Source: Gilvibacter sediminis (GTDB lineage: Bacteria; Bacteroidota; Bacteroidia; Flavobacteriales; Flavobacteriaceae). From it: a stretch of 64,000 bases of DNA. The position numbers were made by a program, and so were the translations under genes. The stretch lies in contig NZ_JAQQTE010000001.1 of the NCBI RefSeq assembly GCF_028561565.1, positions 1,267,570 to 1,331,569 on the forward strand. Reading direction: 5' to 3'. Positions 24,567 to 33,146 of the stretch are shown piece by piece. Position 1 is the stretch's first letter. Each line of letters opens with the position of its first letter. The notes beneath the pieces were generated by a model. It was not told the origin of the DNA. It was given only the letters and a program-made list of their open reading frames with translations, and did no database searches.

Positions 24567-26594
24567 ATGAAGCGCAGATTTTTTTTACTACCCTCAAAAA
24601 GCCACAGGTCTTTTTTTCTTGCTCTTGGCGTATTGATGCTCCTTGGAGGTTTGTCTCCGGTGATGGCGCAACGTACGGGCGTGCCCTTCAATCAGCAGCA
24701 AGGCAATAATGATGGGCGTAACAACAATCGCGGCGGTGATTTTGACAACAACATTACTAACCCAACGGACAAACCGCCGATTGAGCTGTACAAGATCATT
24801 TCTGTAAAGCGTGACACCACCAATTTAGACACCACCTTGACCATGGCCAAGGATTATAAGTTCAATTATCTGCGTAAAGATGACTTTGAACTCTTGCCTT
24901 TTGCCAATGTGGGGCAGACCTATAACAGTCTGGGTTATGATTTAACTAAAGTCAGTCTCGCTCCCGAGTTTGGAGCCCGAGCGCGTCATTTCAACTATAT
25001 GGAAATTGAGGACACCTATTACTACAGTGTTCCCACGCCGCTCACCGAATTGTATTTTAAAACGGTATTCCAACAAGGACAGCAGTTGGATGCCTTCTTT
25101 ACCATCAATACCCAACCAAACCTCAATTTCTCTATTGCATACAAAGGTTTGCGTTCTTTAGGGAATTATCAAAGCACCTTAACTTCTACAGGGAACTTTA
25201 GATTTACGACCAACTATTTCTCTCCCGATAAACGTTATAGAGCCCGAGCGCATATGGTCACTCAAGACCTGCTCAACAATGAGAACGGAGGGATCCGAGA
25301 CGATTTCATTCCCATCTTTACCGCTGGAGATCCTGAATTTGATGACCGCGGACGGGTAGAGGTAAATTTTGAAGATGCAGAGAATATCTTGGTAGGTAAG
25401 CGTTTTCATTTGGATCACGATTATGCATTGATCCAACCAGATTCCACCCAAACCAATACCCTGCGTGTGGGGAATATTGTGAGTTTTGAGGATAAGTACT
25501 TTGAGTATTTTCAAGAGTCTCCTTTTGATGGTTTTGGTCCGGCCTATGAGACCACCAACTTGCAAGACCGCTCTACTTTAGAGGAGTTTTACGCTGAGGG
25601 GAATTTAGAATACAAGAATCCTATCATTGGAAATATGCGTTTTTATGCCGGATATACCAATTTCAATTACGGTTATGAGCGCGTCATTATTTTAGATAAT
25701 CAAACCATAACCAACCGTTTGAAAGGTGATTTCATTAGCGTTGGAGGAAGTTATGCTAAGCGTTATAAGGGGTTTGACTTAGAAGGCCGTATCGGTGTTA
25801 ATGTAAGCGGAGACTTTGAAGGGAATTATCTGGAAGGTAGTGCAGGTTATGCGATTAATGACAACAACAAAGTGCGCATTAGGGCCGCGATCACCTCGCG
25901 TGCGCCTAATTATAATTTCCTACTGCACCAAAGCGATTATATCAACTATAACTGGCAGAACGATTTTGAGAACGTAAAGCAACAACAGTTTCAATTCCTC
26001 TTAACTTCTGATAAACTTTTTGATGCCGAGGTGACCTATACCGGGATTGAAGACTACGCCTATTTTGATGGAGTAACTGAGACTTCTACAGACGGAACCA
26101 CAAGTTTTACGACCCCGAGACCGTTTCAGTTTAGTGGTCGTGTGGATTACTTAAAGGTCAAAGTCTCTCGTGAACTGCGTTGGCGTAAATTCGGTTTGAA
26201 CAACACCATCATGTATCAAACCCTTTTGGACGGAGAAAGTGTATTTAAAGTGCCAGAATTGGTGACCAGAAACTCGCTATTCTATGAAGATGAATGGTTC
26301 AAAAAAGCGCTCTTTGTACAAACGGGCGTAACCTTTAAGTACTTTACCGCTTATGAGATGAACCGATACGATCCCGTTCTGGGCGAGTTCTATTTACAGA
26401 ATGAGCAGGAGTTTGGCGGCTTCCCGTTGATAGATCTATTTTTCAATGTAAAAGTGCGTCAAACACGGGTATACTTTAAGTACGAGCACTTCAACTCACT
26501 CTTCAGCTCTAACCCGGATTACTTCTCAGATCCGCAGAACCCGTACCGCGATGCGGTGATCCGTTTTGGGTTGGTGTGGAATTTCTTGTTGTAA
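24567..26594 (+). CDS. Putative outer-membrane porin (DUF4289-type)
   Basis: A 675-residue protein from ATG 24567 (MKRRFFLLPSKSH). A signal peptide ends near residue 35 (SPVMAQ). A disordered Asn/Gly-rich stretch follows (QQQGNNDGRNNNRGG), then a beta-barrel-like body with alternating aromatic strands, for example FNYMEIEDTYYYSVPTPLTEL, LYFKTVFQQGQQLDAFFTIN and the C-terminal AVIRFGLVWNFLL with a terminal hydrophobic strand. The motif YYYSVPTPLTEL is one I associate with the DUF4289 putative porins of Bacteroidota. It probably sits in the outer membrane as a channel; substrate unknown. It converges with the next gene after 3 bases. Confidence 0.8.
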   Translation: MKRRFFLLPSKSHRSFFLALGVLMLLGGLSPVMAQRTGVPFNQQQGNNDGRNNNRGGDFDNNITNPTDKPPIELYKIISVKRDTTNLDTTLTMAKDYKFNYLRKDDFELLPFANVGQTYNSLGYDLTKVSLAPEFGARARHFNYMEIEDTYYYSVPTPLTELYFKTVFQQGQQLDAFFTINTQPNLNFSIAYKGLRSLGNYQSTLTSTGNFRFTTNYFSPDKRYRARAHMVTQDLLNNENGGIRDDFIPIFTAGDPEFDDRGRVEVNFEDAENILVGKRFHLDHDYALIQPDSTQTNTLRVGNIVSFEDKYFEYFQESPFDGFGPAYETTNLQDRSTLEEFYAEGNLEYKNPIIGNMRFYAGYTNFNYGYERVIILDNQTITNRLKGDFISVGGSYAKRYKGFDLEGRIGVNVSGDFEGNYLEGSAGYAINDNNKVRIRAAITSRAPNYNFLLHQSDYINYNWQNDFENVKQQQFQFLLTSDKLFDAEVTYTGIEDYAYFDGVTETSTDGTTSFTTPRPFQFSGRVDYLKVKVSRELRWRKFGLNNTIMYQTLLDGESVFKVPELVTRNSLFYEDEWFKKALFVQTGVTFKYFTAYEMNRYDPVLGEFYLQNEQEFGGFPLIDLFFNVKVRQTRVYFKYEHFNSLFSSNPDYFSDPQNPYRDAVIRFGLVWNFLL

Positions 26595-26597
26595 GAT

Positions 26598-28283
26598 TTA
26601 TTGAATCGTATCCCCTGGAGTTACTACACGCTCGCTGTCAATGACCAAACTGTCCACAGCCAGTGGAATGATGCTGTCTACCACCTTCTCCTGCTGAAAG
26701 TCCAGATCTTGGTCCGGATACAATTGTTGGTCCGTCAAATTTTCATCTGCCTTCCAGGTTTCTCCCAACTGATCTAAAATAGCATCGCCCCAGCTGAGTG
26801 GCTTTTTAGCATCAATCCAAACTACATCGCGGTAGTCTGTGTCAATGAGTGCCAAATCTGGCGTAGCGGCTCCGTCAAACCTTTTGGAATCCTCACGGGC
26901 AGAGGTCACCGTGGTGATCACAAACATGCGTTTGCGTCCACCAATGTATTTAATGAACGGTCTAAACTCTACCGGTCTATTCACAGACCAATCGTATTCC
27001 TTCCGCGACTCGATCACTTTTAAGGGCATTGCTGAAACCCCAGCCAAGCCTTCATTCTTAGAAGCGTGATTGTAGTAGAATAACTGATCGGTTCCGTCCG
27101 CAGGGATCATCACGCTAAAAGAAAGGGTAGTGCGCTCATCACCTATCGGCTCTAAACCAAACCAATGATACAATCCGTCATAGGCGCCCACGTTCATGCC
27201 TTCCCAATTGAAATCGGTGACAAAGGGTTGTTGGTTTTGGTCGGCTTCCAGATCAGGGATCTTAACGGCCGTCTTTTTGTTCCAAGGGAGTGGATCTGTA
27301 AACCCACCTAAAAACTGCAAGGACTGTGCTTGCATGCGTGAGACTTGCTCTGCCAAGATATTCTGTCTTTGCAGATACGGATAGTTCTTGGTTTCCTCAG
27401 GCGAATAATAGGTTCCTTTTCCTATCAGGATGCGCTCCACATAATCTCCAAAATCGTGCTCTCCCGGTTCAATGACCATTACCCCACCATAGGTTGGATA
27501 CGGAAAGAAGAAGCCTTTCCATTTGATGAGACTCACCACCTGAACCCACTTGCCGTCGTCGTTCTTCATATAGAACACATCGCTCGGCTCATAAGTGAAA
27601 AGCTTAAAGAATCCGAAGCGCTGCACCACGGCATTATAGGTGTTTCTACTCCAAGCCAGCGATTCCCCAATGGAGAAGGTGATCTTCACTCTATTGTCCT
27701 CAGAAAAACGAGGAAAAGGTGTGGTGGAATCCACATTGAAAAGTTCTTCAGTATTGTCATTGATGCGCTGCCAAATGTATTCCTCCGCAGGCTGTACGGC
27801 CATGGTCCATTGATTGGTGCCATCAACTCTTACCAAATGCGGTAAGGATACCTCTTGAGTCTCTCCAATAGACTCATAGGCCATGGTCACAATATTGTTG
27901 AACGGCTGAATGCGTTCGTTCTGCGTAAGCGGTAATTCATGAATTTCGACCTTGTTCAGATCAGAAAACACATTGTAAGACTGCATGAATTGATAGAGGT
28001 TTAAGCTCCAACCTACATACCACAACAGTCCAAACCAACCCGCTATTCCTGCTATATAACCTATACGCGCTCCTGTTGACGGAGACCTTCTAAATCTCGA
28101 AAAAAGAAATACGGTGATGATCCCGCTCAGCAGAATCAAGAATATATACTTGCGCAAAAACAGCAGTGCAGGCTGATAATCATCCCGCAGAATGAATAAC
28201 AGGATCAAAGCCAGCAAACCCAGCAAAATCAAATTGCGCTTTTGCTTCTTGCCGCGTTGCCAATATCTTTTGAGTCTACTCAT
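26598..28283 (-). CDS. Polytopic membrane protein with large soluble domain, last gene of six-gene operon
   Basis: A 561-residue protein I cannot name. Three membrane helices lie near the N-terminus (about 17-33, 40-62 and 73-96), and about 460 residues follow that are soluble and beta/alpha mixed, with conserved-looking segments FGFFKLFTYEPSDVFYMKND, WVQVVSLIKWKGFFFPYPTYGGVMVIE and FVTDFNWEGMNVGAYDGLYHWFG. No catalytic motif is clear. It is the distal gene of a minus-strand operon (gaps 10, overlap 4, overlap 1, 3 and 52 bases) with a coiled-coil protein and an AAA+ ATPase. Topology suggests it anchors the assembly at the inner membrane. Confidence 0.65.
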   Translation of the reverse strand: MSRLKRYWQRGKKQKRNLILLGLLALILLFILRDDYQPALLFLRKYIFLILLSGIITVFLFSRFRRSPSTGARIGYIAGIAGWFGLLWYVGWSLNLYQFMQSYNVFSDLNKVEIHELPLTQNERIQPFNNIVTMAYESIGETQEVSLPHLVRVDGTNQWTMAVQPAEEYIWQRINDNTEELFNVDSTTPFPRFSEDNRVKITFSIGESLAWSRNTYNAVVQRFGFFKLFTYEPSDVFYMKNDDGKWVQVVSLIKWKGFFFPYPTYGGVMVIEPGEHDFGDYVERILIGKGTYYSPEETKNYPYLQRQNILAEQVSRMQAQSLQFLGGFTDPLPWNKKTAVKIPDLEADQNQQPFVTDFNWEGMNVGAYDGLYHWFGLEPIGDERTTLSFSVMIPADGTDQLFYYNHASKNEGLAGVSAMPLKVIESRKEYDWSVNRPVEFRPFIKYIGGRKRMFVITTVTSAREDSKRFDGAATPDLALIDTDYRDVVWIDAKKPLSWGDAILDQLGETWKADENLTDQQLYPDQDLDFQQEKVVDSIIPLAVDSLVIDSERVVTPGDTIQ

Positions 28284-28293
28284 GGTGTTTTAA

Positions 28294-28827
28294 TTAGTTG
28301 ATCATGCCTTTGTCCTTCAGACGTTCTCTGGCGCTCTTTTTAGGCGCTTCGGGTTCTGGTTCGGCCTTAGCTTCTGCTTCTGGAGTAGTTTCCGCAGCTT
28401 CTTCTGCCTCCGCTTCTGGCTTGCCTTCTGCCAAGTCTTCAATAAAGTCTCGTCCCTTTTGAACGGCTTCCACTAAGTTCTCCTTAGAGAGTCCTTCCTT
28501 GGTCACAAAGAAGGCCGAGGCGATATAGGTTCCCGCTAAGGTTCCTACTATAGCACTCACAAAATACTGCACCACAAAAAGGTTGATTGGAGTTAGGGCC
28601 ATGACCAAAATCAGACCTAACAAAAAACCAGCGGTGATCCACACCAAGCGCATTAAAAAGGGTTGGAGGTACAAAAAGCCCTTAGGGTTGTCGGCCTCCA
28701 TCTGCAGCTCTTTGCTGTGAGTGATCTTGTTTACCAAACGGTAAAACTTGTTGTTCTTAGATTCGCGCCAGTAGGCAACAATTCCAAACAATATGGCAGC
28801 TATAAATACAATGATCTCTATGGTCAT
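28294..28827 (-). CDS. Three-helix membrane protein with acidic Ala/Glu/Pro tail
   Basis: A 177-residue protein. Helices at about 2-20 (IEIIVFIAAILFGIVAYW), 58-80 and 84-108, with a conserved short motif KFYRLVNKITHSKELQME between the first two. The C-terminal 45 residues are highly charged Ala/Glu/Pro repeats (EAEAEEAAETTPEAEAKAEP) ending in a basic KKSARERLKDKGMIN. That tail looks like a disordered linker with a C-terminal docking peptide. It overlaps the upstream DUF6638-like gene by 4 bases (ATGA), so it is translationally coupled to the ATPase operon. Function unknown. Confidence 0.68.
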   Translation of the reverse strand: MTIEIIVFIAAILFGIVAYWRESKNNKFYRLVNKITHSKELQMEADNPKGFLYLQPFLMRLVWITAGFLLGLILVMALTPINLFVVQYFVSAIVGTLAGTYIASAFFVTKEGLSKENLVEAVQKGRDFIEDLAEGKPEAEAEEAAETTPEAEAKAEPEPEAPKKSARERLKDKGMIN

Positions 28828-30074
28828 AACTTAAATTCTTTATTGCGTTCTTTTATGCGTGCTACGATCCAATCCTGATACGATTCGTCATAGTTTTCAA
28901 AATGGGCGTAAAAGCTTTCTTTGTCAAACCAGTAAAGGGCCACAGGATCTAGCGGCATAATTTTAACCAGCAGCTTCCAGATCAAAGCGCGGTGCTCATC
29001 TTCAATAGAAGAATGAGGTTCATGCAAGGCGAGGAAGATTCGGTAATCTACCAGGTCCTTGCGTTTATATTGGTTGCTCTGGGCAATCTTTTCGTTATAG
29101 ATCTCCACGCCGCTAATGAGCTTGCGCTGAGCATCCGTCAAGGTGTTGAAATAACGCTTGTACAGAAACTCGTTCTCTAGGATCTCTGCCAAAGGATGTT
29201 CTGTTTCCTTTAGGTTTTCTACCAACAAATGCTTTTTGATGCGCAGGTACTTCGGAGTGGATTCCGATCGCTTCAAATTGCATTCTACGATCAAATGATC
29301 TACCAGCGTCTTATGCAGCTCTTCGTGGTCCTTGTGGAACAACATCACCTCATGAGTGGTATTGCTTATCGAACTCTTAAAGGTTTCCATAGACTCAAAG
29401 ACCATGATCTCTTTGATAAAATCACGCAAGACAAACACCCCGCCATAGGCTTTGGTGTAAAAGGAATTCACTTCAACGCTGATGGGTTCCAAATGAACTT
29501 TGCGTTCCCGCAGATCGCCGAAAGCTAGGGCAGAGGCTAAAAGCTTTTTGTGAATCTCTCTGTGGAAGAAATTGTTCCCGGTATTGTACTCTTCAATCAA
29601 GGCCATTTGTTCCGCCTTGTTCTTATCCAGATCCCCGCTGATCTTAAAGTGAACGGTCACTTTTTCAATCTTGAGCAGATCAAAAGATTCGTAATAGGTG
29701 TCCAAGCCTTGATCAATATGCAAACAGATCGCGGAATCTTTAGTAATATCTTTGATCTCTCTTTGGTAGGCCGTAAACACCGCATACATCAAATCCCGGT
29801 CAAAACTGTGAAAGGGTCTGTAAACAGGCTGATCAAACTGCTCTGGAGAAACAATGATTCCATAGGAATTGGCATCGCCCAGGTTGAGGTAGTAATCGTC
29901 TTTGAGCTCCGCAGCTACCTCTGGACTCCACCCTAATCCGTCTATCTGAAAGCGTTTGAGCTTTACCGGCTTGATTCCCAACATGGCCAAACAGTCATTG
30001 TAGCGCGCTACCAACGGTCCGGAAACCGTGGTCAAGCCGCCGCCAAACAATCCTGCCTGCTGTAATTTCTCCAT
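28824..30074 (-). CDS. DUF6638-like protein, partner of the AAA+ operon
   Basis: A 416-residue soluble protein without signal peptide. It begins MEKLQQAGLFGGGLTTVSGP and includes GLGWSPEVAAEL, IKPVKLKRFQIDG, a helical middle, and the C-terminal half with VALYWFDKESFYAHFENYDESYQDWI. From memory it fits the family labelled DUF6638 in Bacteroidota; I cannot confirm by search. No catalytic residues stand out. It overlaps the ATPase gene by one base upstream and the small membrane protein gene by four bases downstream, so it is expected to act in the same complex. Confidence 0.65.
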   Translation of the reverse strand: MEKLQQAGLFGGGLTTVSGPLVARYNDCLAMLGIKPVKLKRFQIDGLGWSPEVAAELKDDYYLNLGDANSYGIIVSPEQFDQPVYRPFHSFDRDLMYAVFTAYQREIKDITKDSAICLHIDQGLDTYYESFDLLKIEKVTVHFKISGDLDKNKAEQMALIEEYNTGNNFFHREIHKKLLASALAFGDLRERKVHLEPISVEVNSFYTKAYGGVFVLRDFIKEIMVFESMETFKSSISNTTHEVMLFHKDHEELHKTLVDHLIVECNLKRSESTPKYLRIKKHLLVENLKETEHPLAEILENEFLYKRYFNTLTDAQRKLISGVEIYNEKIAQSNQYKRKDLVDYRIFLALHEPHSSIEDEHRALIWKLLVKIMPLDPVALYWFDKESFYAHFENYDESYQDWIVARIKERNKEFKL

Positions 30075-32038
30075 TAATCTGTCCCTTTTTCAAACTGCTC
30101 GCGAGCTTCCATTTGAATGTTGAGCTCGTTCACGCGTTGTTCCACTTTGCGTTTAAAGTCAGTATCTGCAATGGTTGCTACGTTGTCTAAGTAGCGCACC
30201 ACTTCTTGTCTTCTAATGTCTGAAAAGTCCAAGCCTTTCATGTTCTGCTTCATCAGATCCTGAAGCATGCTGTATTTGGTGTCGTAATCCTTCTTGAAAT
30301 ACAAGGTCGGATCCTCAAACCACTGCTCAGGCAGGTCAAAGTCTGTCAAGCGTAAGGAAATCGCAGACTGAATGTTTCTAATATCACGAGACGAGAAGAA
30401 CGGAAAGCTCTCCTGAATCTTCTTGTACAACTCTGCATAAAACATATGCTGGTCATGAGCGTTTTTGGATTCGACTTGCTCAAAGATCTCCAATACGCGC
30501 TCTTCACTAGGACGCTCTGCATGCTTTAAGATCTCACCCAAATTCTTTGCCAGTCCTTGATTGGCCAAGTATTCGTATTTCTCTGGATCTTTCATATTCA
30601 CAAAGCCTGGCATAGTTTCGTTGAGTTTGCTCCACCACAAATAATCCTGATCCACAAAGTCTGGAATGGTTCGAGCTCCATCGATCTTAAAACGCGCCTG
30701 TACCCTTGAGATCACCGCTTTGTCCAGCATCTCCGGCAGGTTGGTAAATAATCCAATGGCACTGTTTCCGTAGTTCACGGCATAGGCGCCTTCTGTGTAG
30801 CGTAAGAACACACCAATAACTTCTTTCACCCCAGCAGATACTCCTTGAGCGGTACGCTCTTGCAGGTTGTTCTCTGCATCATCAATAGGCGCAAAGATCA
30901 ACTTGGTAGGGTCTTGCATGGGTTTCATCCACTGTACCATTTTCTCCGCAGAACCTCCTTGAAAAGTAGAGATCAGCGTGTCTGGCATGGGATGGAATAA
31001 GAACGGGATCTCTAAGATTTCGCAGTATTCTTTGAGGCGTGTCGCCATAGCGGCGATCAACATACTTTTACCGGTACCTGGAATTCCGTAGCCCATAAAA
31101 ACAGGCATAAAACCACCTAATTCTTGGAACGGATTCTTCTTAGCTGCAAAATCATAGCTCAGCATGCGCTCGGTCAAACGGCGGGCAAAGTGCTTGGCAT
31201 CTCGGTTACCGACAATTTGTTCAAACTGGATCTTATTGAACTCTACGCTTTGCGCAGTGCCTTCAAAGACATTCTCCCAGCCCGATACCGCAAACTCACT
31301 GTTTTCGAGCTTGTAGGTTCTGTCGGTTATGGTTTCTGTGTATTCCAAAGAACTGATACGGAGTTGGATTTCACTGATCAATCCTTCAAAATAAACCACC
31401 GTAAAGTCAATCACATCTTTGTCTGAGGTGATCATCTCCGGATGGCTCAAATACTTGTCAAAGTAAAAGAGCATACAGGCAATCCCTTTAATAGGAGAGG
31501 CCAAGGAGACCTCTGGAATTCCCGCGAATTTGTTTTTTAACACCGTAAGATCATCAGAAGCATGAGGCTTGAGATCAAATAAGGTTTTATAAGCGGTTCC
31601 ATAGAGCATAAAGGCCGTGGCCGTATGCATCTTGCTGTCATATTCTCTGCGGCGTGAAGCGTCTAAGCTGCTGCGTTGCTCTTGCATGGCAGAGAGACCG
31701 CTGGCATCAGAATACGCATCCTTAAGCCAAATACCCATGCTGAGGCCTTCTTGCAGGGCCATAAGGGATTGGTTCAAGGCTAATGGAATGGCAATAGAAT
31801 CATTCAGTAAGCGCTTCTTAAGCCCTAAAATGGTCTTGGAAACAGAGGTAACCTCTGTTTTGCCATTGCCAGTCGCTTTAGAGAGGTAGAGTAGAATAGA
31901 ATCGTCTTTCCCGTCCTTCTCTCTATTCTTGGCTTTCATACCCTGTTCCCATTGAACACCTTTTAGGTAAGAGGCCGCTTCTTCGCGGAGGGCTTCCAGT
32001 TCGTTCTTTTTGATGGGAAATGTGGTATTGTGTTCCAT
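30074..32038 (-). CDS. AAA+ ATPase of the six-gene operon
   Basis: A 654-residue cytoplasmic protein. The first 300 residues form a helical N-domain. An AAA module then shows Walker A GYGIPGTGKS (316-325), a pore-like STFQGGSAEKM (357-367), a Walker B LIFAPIDDAEN (380-390) where the usual Asp-Glu is Asp-Asp, sensor-1 LFTNLPEML (Asn 433) and a possible arginine finger SRVQARF (Arg 445). The C-terminal 200 residues are helical (LRLTDFDLPEQWFEDPTLYF). It should hydrolyse ATP to remodel a protein or membrane partner, most probably its operon neighbours. The Walker B substitution could slow hydrolysis. Strictly a classical AAA-like member; its subfamily is not one I can name. Confidence 0.82.
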   Translation of the reverse strand: MEHNTTFPIKKNELEALREEAASYLKGVQWEQGMKAKNREKDGKDDSILLYLSKATGNGKTEVTSVSKTILGLKKRLLNDSIAIPLALNQSLMALQEGLSMGIWLKDAYSDASGLSAMQEQRSSLDASRRREYDSKMHTATAFMLYGTAYKTLFDLKPHASDDLTVLKNKFAGIPEVSLASPIKGIACMLFYFDKYLSHPEMITSDKDVIDFTVVYFEGLISEIQLRISSLEYTETITDRTYKLENSEFAVSGWENVFEGTAQSVEFNKIQFEQIVGNRDAKHFARRLTERMLSYDFAAKKNPFQELGGFMPVFMGYGIPGTGKSMLIAAMATRLKEYCEILEIPFLFHPMPDTLISTFQGGSAEKMVQWMKPMQDPTKLIFAPIDDAENNLQERTAQGVSAGVKEVIGVFLRYTEGAYAVNYGNSAIGLFTNLPEMLDKAVISRVQARFKIDGARTIPDFVDQDYLWWSKLNETMPGFVNMKDPEKYEYLANQGLAKNLGEILKHAERPSEERVLEIFEQVESKNAHDQHMFYAELYKKIQESFPFFSSRDIRNIQSAISLRLTDFDLPEQWFEDPTLYFKKDYDTKYSMLQDLMKQNMKGLDFSDIRRQEVVRYLDNVATIADTDFKRKVEQRVNELNIQMEAREQFEKGTD

Positions 32039-32041
32039 ATA

Positions 32042-33094
32042 TTAAAGGTTTACAGCAGGGATTTCTATAGGGTTCTGTGTCAATAAATTCAGTTCGTCCG
32101 GGATGTCGTTGTACAAAATCTGCAACGTCCGGTGAGGTGCAAAAAGCAGGCGTTCTCTCTTGGGTTCTGTCCAAATTTGAAAGTGCTGCTTGTTAAAAAA
32201 GCTTCCTTCTTTAAAGGTGCCTTTGGATTCGATATGCGCCGCTCTGAGCGAAAAAGCAAAATTCGACAGATCCAAATCCTTGTTGCCAATGGCTTTGAGC
32301 AAACTGTGCGTAATGGCCAATTCATCCTTGGCAAAGATGCTGTGTAGCGGCCCAAGGTCAATCAGCTTTAAGCTACGCGGATAGAGTTTAGGCAAACGTT
32401 TGTCAATGGCATAGGCCATCATCTCTACGTCCATGTTCCTATCCGCAACCTTTTCCAAAGCTTCATAGATCTCTGCCTGATAGTCCGCGACACTGGTCTT
32501 GTTCACATCAAAGTACATATAACCTACAAAAGGCCTGTTGAGTGATACATCATAAAAGGACCAACTCACTAAATTGCGACCGATGGTTCTGTCGTTGGTA
32601 CGCACAATCTTGCCTTGTACAAAGCGTCTAAAGATATAGTTGCGGTCTACTGATGTGTAGTAAACTATAGATGCCGCTTGGTGCAATTTTTTGTCTGCGA
32701 CTGGCTTTTTTTGCTTTAGGAGCGTGTCCAGAAACTCTTCTTTCAGTTGTTGAGCTGGAGGCAATTTTTCAATGAATTCTTGCTTGAGCGCCAGATCGTT
32801 CAGCAGGTATCGGAACTCCAAATAATTTGGAAATCCAGATTCTGTGAGATCGATCCGCATCTTTTCCTCGTCATCAAAGAGGTACTTCACGCGGAAAGCT
32901 TCCAAGCTGTAGAGCATCAGGTCACAGTACTGGGACAAGAACTCGAGTTCGCGTTCGGTACAGATGTCCTTTTGTTTTAAGGCATCAACCAAAGCATTGA
33001 AACCGTGTTTGACCAGTTTGAAATACGCCTTGTACTGTTCTTTGGTTTCTAAAACCGCAGAATCCAAGGGAGTAACTATGTCATGTAAGCCCAT
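32042..33094 (-). CDS. Unknown soluble protein of the AAA+ operon
   Basis: A 350-residue protein without signal peptide or membrane helix. It is helical at the start (KEQYKAYFKLVKHGFNALVD, LEFLSQYCDLMLYSLEAFRV) and mixed after residue 120, with VSWSFYDVSLNRPFVGYMYFD near 180 and FAFSLRAAHIESKGTF near 290. No catalytic motif is visible and I do not recognise the family. It sits between the coiled-coil gene (52 bases upstream) and the ATPase gene (3 bases downstream), so it probably works as an adaptor or substrate of the ATPase. Confidence 0.6.
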   Translation of the reverse strand: MGLHDIVTPLDSAVLETKEQYKAYFKLVKHGFNALVDALKQKDICTERELEFLSQYCDLMLYSLEAFRVKYLFDDEEKMRIDLTESGFPNYLEFRYLLNDLALKQEFIEKLPPAQQLKEEFLDTLLKQKKPVADKKLHQAASIVYYTSVDRNYIFRRFVQGKIVRTNDRTIGRNLVSWSFYDVSLNRPFVGYMYFDVNKTSVADYQAEIYEALEKVADRNMDVEMMAYAIDKRLPKLYPRSLKLIDLGPLHSIFAKDELAITHSLLKAIGNKDLDLSNFAFSLRAAHIESKGTFKEGSFFNKQHFQIWTEPKRERLLFAPHRTLQILYNDIPDELNLLTQNPIEIPAVNL

Positions 33095-33146
33095 AAGCTC
33101 TCGCTTTCACGTGAAAGTTTAAAGTTAAAAGATGTGGCTTCGGAGT

